DNA of 64,000 bases, from NCBI RefSeq assembly GCF_002165575.1, contig NZ_MXQF01000012.1, positions 105,671 to 169,670 of the forward strand, in the 5' to 3' direction. This document shows positions 37,860-45,956 of this stretch, in pieces. The translations under genes and the position numbers were made by a program. Below the pieces are notes generated by a model, which did no database searches, was not told the DNA's origin, and worked only from the letters and a program-made list of their open reading frames with translations. This stretch comes from Pseudoalteromonas sp. A601. Its GTDB lineage: Bacteria; Pseudomonadota; Gammaproteobacteria; Enterobacterales; Alteromonadaceae. Within the stretch, counting starts at the first letter, position 1; each line of letters begins with the position of its first letter.

Positions 37860-39395
37860 ATGACTGATCAAATCCAAGACGAAAATAAGTTAATCGCTGA
37901 GCGTCGTGGCAAATTAGACGCTATTCGCGAAAATTGCCCAGCCAACGGTCATCCAAACCAATTCCGTCGTGAGCATTACACGGCAGATTTGCAGGCTGAG
38001 TTTGGTGATAAATCGAAAGAAGAGTTAGTAGGGCTTCAGCATGTAGTTTCAATTGCTGGACGTATCCTTGCTAAGCGTGGTCCTTTCCTTGCAATTCAAG
38101 ACATGAAAGGTCGCGTACAAGCGTATGCATCTAAAGATGTACAAAAAGACTTAAAAGCAAAATATGGTCAACTAGATATCGGCGATATCATCGGTGTTAA
38201 AGGTGCACTTAATAAATCAGGTAAAGGCGATTTATACGTAGAAATGACTGAGTATCAATTGCTTACTAAGTCATTACGCCCACTTCCTGAAAAATTCCAT
38301 GGTCTATCGGATCAAGAAACTAAGTATCGCCAACGTTATGTTGATTTGATCACTAACGAAGCAACTCGTGAGACGTTCCGTATTCGCTCACAAGTAGTTG
38401 AAGGTATTCGTCGTTTCTTAGCTGACCGTGACTTCATGGAAGTAGAAACACCGATGCTACAGGTTATTCCTGGTGGCGCAACGGCGCGTCCATTTGTGAC
38501 TCACCACAATGCTCTTGATATCGACATGTACTTACGTATTGCACCAGAGCTTTACTTAAAGCGCTTGGTGGTAGGTGGTTTTGACCGCGTATTTGAAATT
38601 AACCGTAACTTTCGTAACGAAGGGTTATCAACACGTCACAACCCAGAATTCACTATGATTGAGTTCTACCAAGCATACGCTGATTACATCGACTTAATGA
38701 ACATCACCGAAGATATGCTTCGTACAGTGGCAACAAACGTACTTGGCAGCCCAATTGTTGTTAATACAACAAAAGACGAAAACGGTGAAGTGATTGACTC
38801 AGTAGAGTATGACTTTGGTCAACCGTTTACCCGTTTAAGCATGGCGGATGCAATCTTAAAATATAACCCAGACTTTGATGCTGCGGTATTTAACGACCCA
38901 GAAAATCATTTTGAAGAATTAAAAGCGTATGCTAAACAAGTGCACGTTAAAATTCCTGAAAACTGTGTGTGGGGCCCTGGTAAGTTCTTATGTGAGATAT
39001 TTGAAGAAACGGCCGAGCACATGCTTATCCAACCTACATTTATCACAGGCTATCCGTGGGAAGTATCACCACTTGCACGTCGTAACGATGAAAACCCATT
39101 TGTTACTGACCGTTTTGAGTTCTTTGTTGGCGGCCGCGAGCTTGCTAATGGTTTCTCTGAGCTTAACGATGCACAAGATCAAGCAGAGCGTTTCACGCGT
39201 CAAGTTGAAGAAAAAGACGCGGGCGATGATGAAGCAATGCATTACGACGAAGATTACATTCGCGCACTTGAATATGGCCTACCGCCAACAGCAGGTGAGG
39301 GCATTGGTATTGACCGTTTAGTTATGTTGTTTACTGATTCACCTACAATCAAAGACGTTATCTTGTTCCCGCATATGCGTCCACAAGCTGACTAA
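37860..39395 (+). CDS. lysS: Lysyl-tRNA synthetase, class II
   Basis: The 511-residue enzyme charges tRNA-Lys. An N-terminal OB-fold anticodon-binding domain (about 60-150) is followed by the class II catalytic domain: motif 1 in [15 protein letters not shown], motif 2 in [20 protein letters not shown], and motif 3 in [14 protein letters not shown]. It lies 26 bases after prfB, as in E. coli, and probably shares its transcript. A terminator follows. Confidence 0.96.
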   Translation: MTDQIQDENKLIAERRGKLDAIRENCPANGHPNQFRREHYTADLQAEFGDKSKEELVGLQHVVSIAGRILAKRGPFLAIQDMKGRVQAYASKDVQKDLKAKYGQLDIGDIIGVKGALNKSGKGDLYVEMTEYQLLTKSLRPLPEKFHGLSDQETKYRQRYVDLITNEATRETFRIRSQVVEGIRRFLADRDFMEVETPMLQVIPGGATARPFVTHHNALDIDMYLRIAPELYLKRLVVGGFDRVFEINRNFRNEGLSTRHNPEFTMIEFYQAYADYIDLMNITEDMLRTVATNVLGSPIVVNTTKDENGEVIDSVEYDFGQPFTRLSMADAILKYNPDFDAAVFNDPENHFEELKAYAKQVHVKIPENCVWGPGKFLCEIFEETAEHMLIQPTFITGYPWEVSPLARRNDENPFVTDRFEFFVGGRELANGFSELNDAQDQAERFTRQVEEKDAGDDEAMHYDEDYIRALEYGLPPTAGEGIGIDRLVMLFTDSPTIKDVILFPHMRPQAD

Positions 39396-39417
39396 TACTA
39401 TTTTTATTAAATAGTAG

Positions 39418-39446
39418 AAAAACGCCGCTTAAATGCGGCGTTTTTG
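39418..39446 (+). terminator. Terminator after lysS
   Basis: AAAACGCCGC and GCGGCGTTTTT form a strong hairpin with a T-run, 23 bases after the lysS stop. Confidence 0.85.
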
Positions 39447-39692
39447 TGTACGATATATCTGCAAGGTGCGTACGCTATTTCGTAGTATTAAATCTAACAT
39501 AGTCGATAATCAGCTTTTTGCTGATGTAATTAACTGATTTTTATTAAATTAGATAATTATTTAGATGTAATCTTATTAAAAAGTACAAAGATATAAATAT
39601 CGGGTAGATTATTAAGTGTAAATACAGCGTAAAGTATGTACTCGGATTTAGAAATTAACCCTAAAGTGTTTTATAGATAAATGGATTTAGAT

Positions 39693-39881
39693 ATGAAAGA
39701 TAAGAAACAGCCAAAGCTAAGCTCTTTGGATAGCTTCACAGATGAACAGCAAAGACAAAACTACTATCGTGCGTGTATTGCCGAATTTCAACAATTAGGT
39801 TATCAAGATCAGTATTTAGAACAGCTAGGTGATGAGCTTGTTCCATTGTTGGGTGTTGAGGCTGATATTAAAAAATCCTAA
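39693..39881 (+). CDS. Small hypothetical protein
   Basis: A 62-residue charged soluble product starting MKDKKQPKL with a helical middle (DEQQRQNYYRACIAEFQQLGY). The ATG at 39693 has GGA seven bases before it; an earlier in-frame ATG at 39681 has no ribosome-binding site. The composition and the length in an otherwise frame-poor region make it plausible. Family unknown; position just before the tRNA cluster. Confidence 0.5.
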   Translation: MKDKKQPKLSSLDSFTDEQQRQNYYRACIAEFQQLGYQDQYLEQLGDELVPLLGVEADIKKS

Positions 39882-39968
39882 GTTGCTTAATCATCAAGCT
39901 TAAAACGCTCTTTTTTTACACTAATGTGTATTCTCTAACCGAACAGCTACTTTTAACAAGAAAAGTGT

Positions 39969-39998
39969 TTGACATATTTTCTGAAATCTTTATTATAC
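39969..39998 (+). promoter_or_regulatory. Promoter of the tRNA-Ser/Arg cluster
   Basis: TTGACA (39969-39974) and TTATAC (39993-39998) with an 18-base spacer, followed by a GC-rich discriminator (GCCCC), as is usual for stringently controlled stable-RNA promoters. Transcription would start about 5 bases before tRNA-Ser. Confidence 0.75.
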
Positions 39999-40010
39999 GC
40001 CCCACAAGAC

Positions 40011-40103
40011 GGAGAGGTGGCCGAGTGGCCGAAGGCGCTCCCCTGCTAAGGGAGTATAGGGTTTGTAGCTCTATCGAGGGTTCGAATCCCTCCTTCTCCG
40101 CCA
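40011..40103 (+). tRNA. tRNA-Ser (GCT anticodon)
   Basis: A 93-base gene with encoded CCA. The acceptor stem GGAGAGG pairs with the 3' CCTTCTCC region; the anticodon loop CTGCTAA gives GCT for AGC/AGU codons. It has a long variable arm (TATAGGGTTTGTAGCTCTA) as expected for serine tRNA, and TTCGAAT in the T loop. It heads a cluster with four tRNA-Arg, like E. coli serV-argVYZQ. Confidence 0.95.
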
Positions 40104-40140
40104 TTTATTTTTATAAATTGTCTCTTGTAATGTAAAGAAT

Positions 40141-40217
40141 GGGCGCATAGCTCAGCTGGATAGAGTACCTGGCTACGAACCAGGCGGTCGGAGGTTCGAA
40201 TCCTCCTGCGCCCACCA
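40141..40217 (+). tRNA. tRNA-Arg (ACG anticodon), copy 1
   Basis: A 77-base gene with acceptor stem GGGCGCA/TGCGCCC, encoded CCA, and anticodon loop CTACGAA (ACG; A34 is normally converted to inosine to read CGU/CGC/CGA). D arm GCTCAGCTGGATAGAGT and T loop TTCGAAT are normal. First of four identical copies. Confidence 0.96.
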
Positions 40218-40277
40218 TCCTTTACTTGCTTGTTAAAAGCGCACTCTACTTAGAGTATAAATAAGAAATCAAAAAGT

Positions 40278-40354
40278 GGGCGCATAGCTCAGCTGGATAG
40301 AGTACCTGGCTACGAACCAGGCGGTCGGAGGTTCGAATCCTCCTGCGCCCACCA
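40278..40354 (+). tRNA. tRNA-Arg (ACG anticodon), copy 2
   Basis: Identical in sequence to copy 1, with all cloverleaf arms and the encoded CCA. The spacer from copy 1 is 60 bases and differs from the other spacers. Confidence 0.96.
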
Positions 40355-40424
40355 CTTTTGAATACAGTTAGTTTAGCAACTGATTAAAGCCGTCAGATAA
40401 GACCTTAAAATCGAAATAGAATGT

Positions 40425-40501
40425 GGGCGCATAGCTCAGCTGGATAGAGTACCTGGCTACGAACCAGGCGGTCGGAGGTTCGAATCCTCCTGCGCCCACC
40501 A
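40425..40501 (+). tRNA. tRNA-Arg (ACG anticodon), copy 3
   Basis: Identical to copy 1. The 36 bases before it (GTCAGATAAGACCTTAAAAT and following) recur almost unchanged before copy 4, which shows that copy 4 arose by tandem duplication of a 286-base unit beginning here. Confidence 0.96.
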
Positions 40502-40599
40502 CTTTTAACTCATGCTTCAGAGTATAAAAAAGTAAAGTGTTGGTTTAACAACCAAGCGGTCGGAGGTTCACTTTTTGAAGATACGTCCTACGTCCACCA
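40502..40599 (+). pseudogene. Decayed tRNA-Arg 3' half after copy 3
   Basis: Contains AACAACCAAGCGGTCGGAGGTTCA, which in parts matches the anticodon-stem to T-arm of the intact tRNA, then an insertion and ACGTCC-ACCA instead of GCGCCC-ACCA. The 5' half has no intact acceptor strand. It is less decayed than the repeats after copy 4 and so looks like their ancestor. Confidence 0.75.
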
Positions 40600-40632
40600 C
40601 TTTCTATTACTATTTAAGTTAATAGAAAATAG

Positions 40633-40653
40633 CCGACACAAGTCGGTTTTTTT
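40633..40653 (+). terminator. Terminator between tRNA-Arg copies 3 and 4
   Basis: CCGAC-ACAA-GTCGG followed by seven T residues. It would separate copy 4 from the promoter upstream of tRNA-Ser unless read through. Confidence 0.8.
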
Positions 40654-40710
40654 ATGTCCTTAAATAGAGTGTATGAGTCAGATAAGACCTTAAAATCAAA
40701 AATAGAATGT

Positions 40711-40787
40711 GGGCGCATAGCTCAGCTGGATAGAGTACCTGGCTACGAACCAGGCGGTCGGAGGTTCGAATCCTCCTGCGCCCACCA
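40711..40787 (+). tRNA. tRNA-Arg (ACG anticodon), copy 4
   Basis: Identical to copies 1-3. It follows a terminator hairpin, so its transcription depends on read-through or on a local promoter. Its CCA end joins directly onto the tandem repeat array. Confidence 0.96.
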
Positions 40788-42066
40788 CTTTCTATAATTT
40801 TTATAGAAAAAGTAACCGACGAGAGTCGGTTTTTTTATGTCTGAAATTTGCAATAAGCTCTGGTTTATCCCGCGCTTTTTAAAGATTAAACCACCAACTG
40901 AGCGGTCTCAGGTTCACTCTTACAAGATACGTCCTGCGCCCACCACTTTCTATAATTTTTATAGAAAAAGTAACCGACGAGAGTCGGTTTTTTTATGTAT
41001 GAAATTTGCAATAAGCTCTGGTTTATCCCGCGCTTTTTAAAGATTAAACCACCAACCGAGCGGTCTCAGGTTCACTCTTACAAGATACGTCCTGCGCCCA
41101 CCACTTTCTATAATTTTTATAGAAAAAGTAACCGACGAGAGTCGGTTTTTTTATGTATGAAATTTGCAATAAGCTCTGGTTTATCCCGCGCTTTTTAAAG
41201 ATTAAACCACCAACCGAGCGGTCTCAGGTTCACTCTTACAAGATACGTCCTGCGCCCACCACTTTCTATAATTTTTATAGAAAAAGTAACCGACGAGAGT
41301 CGGTTTTTTTATGTATGAAATTTGCAATAAGCTCTGGTTTATCCCGCGCTTTTTAAAGATTAAACCACCAACCGAGCGGTCTCAGGTTCACTCTTACAAG
41401 ATACGTCCTGCGCCCACCACTTTCTATAATTTTTATAGAAAAAGTAACCGACGAGAGTCGGTTTTTTTATGTCTGAAATTTGCAATAAGCTCTGGTTTAT
41501 CCCGTGCTTTTTAAAGATTAAACCACCAACTGAGCGGTCTCAGGTTCACTCTTACAAGATACGTCCTGCGCCCACCACTTTCTATTACTATTTAAGTTAA
41601 TAGAAAACAGCCGACGATAGTCGGTTTTTTTATGTCTGAAATTTGCAATAAGCTCTGGTTTATCCCGTGCTTTTTAAAGATTAAACCACCAACTGAGCGG
41701 TCTCAGGTTCACTCTTACAAGATACGTCCTGCGCCCACCACTTTCTATTACTATTTAAGTTAATAGAAAACAGCCGACGATAGTCGGTTTTTTTATGTCT
41801 GAAATTTGCAATAAGCTCTGGTTTATCCCGTGCTTTTTAAAGATTAAACCACCAACTGAGCGGTCTCAGGTTCACTCTTACAAGATACGTCCTGCGCCCA
41901 CCACTTTCTATTACTATTTAAGTTAATAGAAAACAGCCGACGATAGTCGGTTTTTTTATGTCTGAAATTTGCAATAAGCTCTGGTTTATCCCGTGCTTTT
42001 TAAAGATTAAACCACCAACTGAGCGGTCTCAGGTTCACTCTTACAAGATACGTCCTGCGCCCACCA
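40788..42066 (+). repeat. Tandem array of eight tRNA-derived repeats with terminators
   Basis: Five units of 158 bp (40788, 40946, 41104, 41262, 41420) and three of 163 bp (41578, 41741, 41904) run head to tail, followed by a 19-base partial unit. Each unit begins immediately after a CCA and contains a small AT-rich hairpin, a strong terminator CCGAC-GAGA/GATA-GTCGG-TTTTTTT, a TATG, a segment resembling a decayed tRNA body (ATAAGCTCTGGTTTAT compared with ATAGCTCAGCTGGATA), and the tRNA-Arg 3' end GTCCTGCGCCCACCA. The 158- and 163-bp types differ mainly before the terminator. Units are nearly identical, so they are kept alike by recombination. E. coli tyrT is followed by 178-bp repeats that also carry a tRNA 3' end (rtT RNA), a known parallel. 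Confidence 0.9.
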
Positions 42067-42085
42067 CTTTCTATTACTATTTAAG

Positions 42086-42592
42086 CATTTCGTTATTTCA
42101 CCTTCTTTTTTCTTTGTGTAATAGGTTTTAAGTCAATTATTAACAATGAGCTTAAGAGGCATTTCGCTTTAAGAACTAGGAGGAAAGTTTTTAATTGATA
42201 TCAGAATCAAATCTGGCGTGGGCTTGCATTGCTTTAAATGTAGCTGAGATTAATATATTTTTGTTTTGACAATTAAGTATAAACCTACTTCATAAGCGAT
42301 TACATGAGTAATTTGGGTGGCGCTAAATCCTAAATAGTTAAAATCAGCCAAGTAGATAAATTTGCTTAGCCGTAAATTTGTGTTAGATTTAATAAAATAT
42401 TCCTTTAATGTCGTTTTATTTAGAATTTAATTTTCATTATTTGTTCGAGCTATCTACATTGTTTAAACCTCAACTTGTTGCCATGTAGATAGGAGATAAA
42501 TAGACTAGCGAATAAAAAATAACAACAATGGTAAAAACGAAACTAACAGATCAACTCATTTGTTAGTGATTCAACAAATTCTAGGGGGACAT
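42086..42592 (+). promoter_or_regulatory. Long regulatory gap before the muropeptide operon
   Basis: About 500 AT-rich bases without a convincing gene. A perfect 10-base inverted repeat, CTATCTACAT (42450-42459) and ATGTAGATAG (42483-42492), with a 23-base loop lies about 100 bases before the NlpC/P60 gene. ATATTCCTTTAA near 42397 resembles half of the GGAATA...TATTCC palindrome found before the symporter gene. Both could be control sites. Confidence 0.45.
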
Positions 42593-43969
42593 ATGCGTCG
42601 TTCAATTATCGCCATTTCTATAGCTCTAAGTTGTGCTCTTTGTAGTCCTGTACAGGCTCAAGGTTGGCAATCTGATGTAATTGGCGTTACTCAGTCACAG
42701 CTGAGTGCGCAGCATTGGCTTAAACAAAATGTATCAGCCAAAGTGTTAATGCAGCCAGAGCAGATCCAAGCATTTAACCAAAAGCTAATTAGCGATAACG
42801 ATTACATTGTAGACCCGCTTGATTATAAAAAAACACTCAGTAAAGACGATTTAGAAGCGGCTATTTTAAAAGCGAGTTCAGTGCCTAAAAGTCCGCGTTT
42901 TTATACTGATGGTCGTCAGCTGAGTGCCAAGCATTTTGCTAAATATACCAATAATTTAAATCTAAATGCAGTAAAAAATACTAATAAAGTGCGTTTTGGT
43001 ATGGTGGTAAAGCGCACCGCATTACGTACTTTTCCAACATGGGATCGTGTTTTAAATAGTGGTTTAGATAAAGATCTCGATCGTTTTCAAGAAAGTGGCA
43101 TGTTCCCTGGTGAAAGTGTAGCTGTACTGCACCAAAGTACAGATAAAAAGTGGCTTTTAGTTCGCGCTTATAATTATTTGGCTTGGACGCCAGCTGAAGA
43201 TATTGCTTTTGGTGATGCGAATACTATTCGAGAGTACAAAAACCAAGTTGACTTTTTATTAGTAACGGGTGCCAAAGTGAGGACTGCATATGTGCCAGAT
43301 GATAACTCTCGCTCAGAAGTACAGCTCGATATGGGGGTGCGCTTACCTTTAATGGCAGCAAAAGATGTTCCGCATTTACTAAATGGTCAAAATACCTATG
43401 CAAGTCATGTTGTGCAGTTACCGACACGAAACGAGCAAGGGCTATTAGAAATAAAACCTGCAATGATCAGTAAATCTGCGGATGTAAATATGGGGTATTT
43501 ACCCTACACTGAAGCTAATTTGATCAAACAAGGTTTTAAATTTTTAGGTGAACGTTATGGTTGGGGCCATGACTACAATGGCCGGGATTGCACCGGTTTT
43601 GTTGGTGAAATTTATAAAAGTTTTGGTTTATTAATGCCTCGTAATTCAGGGCAACAAGGTAGTAGTGAGTACGGCACTAATAACCGTTTTGATAAACAAA
43701 GCACCGAGCAACAAAAGCTTGGTGTAACACAGCAAATGAAAATAGGTGATCTTATTTATATCCCTGGCCATGTAATGATGTACCTGGGTGAACAAAACGG
43801 CCAGCCATACGTGATCCACGACGTAAAAGGGTTAGGTTACAACAATGCTGATGGCAGTTTTTACTCAGGGTCACTTAACGGTGTATCGGTAACACCGTTG
43901 CTGCCTTTACGTTTATCCCAAAAGGTGAGCTATTTAGACCGAGTTTATAATATTAAGCGTATTCGTTAG
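42593..43969 (+). CDS. Secreted NlpC/P60 peptidoglycan endopeptidase with SH3 domains
   Basis: The 458-residue product starts at ATG 42593 (AGGGGGA before it; an open frame 33 bases longer lacks a site) with a signal peptide ending near VQAQ. Two SH3b-like regions precede a C40 peptidase domain with the catalytic cysteine in GRDCTGF, a histidine in IPGHVMMYLG and a third residue in VIHDVKG. Such enzymes cut the D-Glu (gamma) to diaminopimelate bond and release L-Ala-D-Glu. The next gene, 8 bases on, is an epimerase for exactly that dipeptide. Confidence 0.88.
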   Translation: MRRSIIAISIALSCALCSPVQAQGWQSDVIGVTQSQLSAQHWLKQNVSAKVLMQPEQIQAFNQKLISDNDYIVDPLDYKKTLSKDDLEAAILKASSVPKSPRFYTDGRQLSAKHFAKYTNNLNLNAVKNTNKVRFGMVVKRTALRTFPTWDRVLNSGLDKDLDRFQESGMFPGESVAVLHQSTDKKWLLVRAYNYLAWTPAEDIAFGDANTIREYKNQVDFLLVTGAKVRTAYVPDDNSRSEVQLDMGVRLPLMAAKDVPHLLNGQNTYASHVVQLPTRNEQGLLEIKPAMISKSADVNMGYLPYTEANLIKQGFKFLGERYGWGHDYNGRDCTGFVGEIYKSFGLLMPRNSGQQGSSEYGTNNRFDKQSTEQQKLGVTQQMKIGDLIYIPGHVMMYLGEQNGQPYVIHDVKGLGYNNADGSFYSGSLNGVSVTPLLPLRLSQKVSYLDRVYNIKRIR

Positions 43970-43977
43970 GAGCCAAT

Positions 43978-45090
43978 ATGAAAATAAAAACAATACGTTT
44001 TGCCAAACTTAAAGTGCCGCTAGTTACCCCTTTTAAAACAGCGTTACGAGAAGTCAGTTTTATTGAAGACTTAGTGATTATTATTGAGACAAACTGCGGC
44101 CAACTAGGTTACGGTAGTGCAGCATCAACACCTGTTATTACGGGTGATACCCACCAAGGTATGATGAGTGTAATTAGTCAATTTATTGCCCCAAAATTGA
44201 TTGATAGAGAGATAGAAAATATTAATCAGATTTGCCAGATTATTCAATCAACAGTGGTAGGCAATTACAGCGCAAAAGCAGCTTTAGAACTGGCTGTTTA
44301 TGACCTGTGGGGTAAGTTGTATCAAGCACCGCTTTATAAGTTACTTGGTGGTGGCAGCAAAGATCTTAGAACCGACATAACCATTAGTGTTGATGCGATT
44401 GATAAAATGCTTGCTGATTGCCAACTTGCAGTGCAACAAGGCTTTGATATTTTAAAAGTAAAAATAGGCAACGACCTACAGCAAGACATTGCTCGCATTA
44501 ATGCTATCTACCAAGATTATGGCCAACAAGCGCAAATACGCTTAGATGTAAATCAAGGCTGGTCAGCGAAGCAAACGGTGTTTGCGTTACAACAGCTTGA
44601 AAATAACAATGTACAATTAGAGCTTGTCGAACAACCCGTTAAAAGTGATGATTTTAAAGGATTAAAATACATAACAGAGCGTGTTAATACACCCATAATG
44701 GCTGATGAAAGTGCGTTCTCGCCGCAGCAGGTTATTCAGTTGCTAGAACAAAACGCAGTAGATATTATCAATATTAAAGTGATGAAGACTGGCGGCCTTA
44801 GTCGCGCGATAGAAATCGCCAATATTACCGCACAATATCAAGCACAATGCATGATTGGTTGTATGCTTGAAGGAAGTATCGCAGTAGCAGGCGCAGCTCA
44901 TTTGGCATCAGCAAAAGCGCAGCAAATCACTAAAATTGATTTAGACGGCCCTGCACTTGGCCAGTACGATCCAGTACAAGGTGGGGTTGAGTTTAAAGGG
45001 CCTGCAATCACGTTAGGTGATGCGCCAGGTTTAGGGATAATTAAAATAGATGGGTTACAAGATATAACCGATGGAGTCTGGCCAATATGA
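43978..45090 (+). CDS. L-Ala-D/L-Glu dipeptide epimerase (enolase superfamily)
   Basis: The 370-residue product has the muconate-lactonising/epimerase signatures: KxK pair in LKVKIG, metal ligands in LDVNQGW, EQPV and ADES, the second catalytic Lys in INIKVMKTGG, and a C-terminal DLDGP loop. The DxD-type ending and the neighbours support the dipeptide epimerase branch (E. coli YcjG), which converts L-Ala-D-Glu from murein into L-Ala-L-Glu for hydrolysis. Cytoplasmic. It overlaps the next gene by 4 bases. Confidence 0.85.
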   Translation: MKIKTIRFAKLKVPLVTPFKTALREVSFIEDLVIIIETNCGQLGYGSAASTPVITGDTHQGMMSVISQFIAPKLIDREIENINQICQIIQSTVVGNYSAKAALELAVYDLWGKLYQAPLYKLLGGGSKDLRTDITISVDAIDKMLADCQLAVQQGFDILKVKIGNDLQQDIARINAIYQDYGQQAQIRLDVNQGWSAKQTVFALQQLENNNVQLELVEQPVKSDDFKGLKYITERVNTPIMADESAFSPQQVIQLLEQNAVDIINIKVMKTGGLSRAIEIANITAQYQAQCMIGCMLEGSIAVAGAAHLASAKAQQITKIDLDGPALGQYDPVQGGVEFKGPAITLGDAPGLGIIKIDGLQDITDGVWPI

Positions 45091-45851
45091 AAAAATATAT
45101 AAAAATAACCACTGCGGCACTTATATTGAGTAGTTCTGTGGGGTGTGCGCAGCAACATGTTAGTGCTCAAAACACGGTTATACCAGAGCAAACAAAACAA
45201 TTGGTAGTCGTAATTGCTGATGATTGGCAAACCACACAAGCGCAATTGTATCGTTTTGAACAAAGTGAGAGTGGGTGGCAACAAGTCGGTGATGATTATT
45301 CTGTGGTATTAGGGCGCACAGGTTTAGCATGGGGAATAGGCTTACATCCAGAGCAAGGGGGCCTGCAAAAGCAAGAAGGTGATGGTAAAGCGCCTGCAGG
45401 TATTTTTGAGCTAGGTACCGCATTTGGTTATTTAGACTCATTACAAACTAACATGACCTATCAAGGTATGACAGCTAACGACTATTGCATAGATGTAAAA
45501 GGCTCGCCATTTTATAATCAATTAGTTGATAAGTCAGTCGTGGGTGATACGGCGGTTAAAGGGTCGTCCGAATGGATGCGCCGTGATATCTATAGTCAAG
45601 ACAATCTGTATAAAAAAGGCATTGTTGTAAAGCATAATAGTGAAAATATCGATGGTGCTGGTAGTTGTATTTTTATGCATTTATGGCGAGCCCAAGATAA
45701 GCCAACCGCTGGCTGTACAGCTATGACTGAGCAAAATATGGATAGTTTATTAGCATGGTTAGATAAAAAAAATGCCCCATTAATGGTGAGCTTACCAAAG
45801 CAGCAATATGCACAAAAGCAAGTAGTGTGGAACCTGCCTAGTATTAAATAG
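45087..45851 (+). CDS. YkuD-type L,D-transpeptidase-like lipoprotein
   Basis: The 254-residue product has a lipoprotein signal with the Cys in SSVGCAQQ. The catalytic core IFMHLWRAQDKPTAGCTAM keeps the H...(S/T)xGC arrangement of YkuD/L,D-transpeptidase domains; the Cys in TAGC is the nucleophile. The QEGDGKAPAGIFELG stretch is common in the YafK/YkuD-like (murein peptide) family. It may cleave rather than form peptide cross-links, given its place in a degradation operon; that is inference. It overlaps the epimerase gene (ATGA) and ends 105 bases before the symporter. Confidence 0.75.
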   Translation: MKKYIKITTAALILSSSVGCAQQHVSAQNTVIPEQTKQLVVVIADDWQTTQAQLYRFEQSESGWQQVGDDYSVVLGRTGLAWGIGLHPEQGGLQKQEGDGKAPAGIFELGTAFGYLDSLQTNMTYQGMTANDYCIDVKGSPFYNQLVDKSVVGDTAVKGSSEWMRRDIYSQDNLYKKGIVVKHNSENIDGAGSCIFMHLWRAQDKPTAGCTAMTEQNMDSLLAWLDKKNAPLMVSLPKQQYAQKQVVWNLPSIK

Positions 45852-45914
45852 CAGATTTTAAAGCAGAGTTGAGCAAATGAAATAATAAAATCATTTGCTT
45901 TTAATTTATTTGAT

Positions 45915-45929
45915 GGAATAATATATTCC
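45915..45929. promoter_or_regulatory. Palindromic candidate operator before the symporter operon
   Basis: GGAATA-ATA-TATTCC is a perfect 6-3-6 palindrome, 28 bases before the symporter ATG. The 11-base GGAATAATATA recurs at 55687 by the amidase promoter and near the RpiR-type regulator gene. A role as the regulator's binding site is inference. Confidence 0.5.
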
Positions 45930-45956
45930 TTAAGTTGTTTTTTGTTGGGATAATAA

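Noticed and set aside
40788..42066. The tandem array could look like a CRISPR array because of its regular repeats.
   Set aside because: Whole 158/163-bp units are near-identical with no variable spacers, no cas genes are near, and each unit contains a tRNA 3' end and a terminator.
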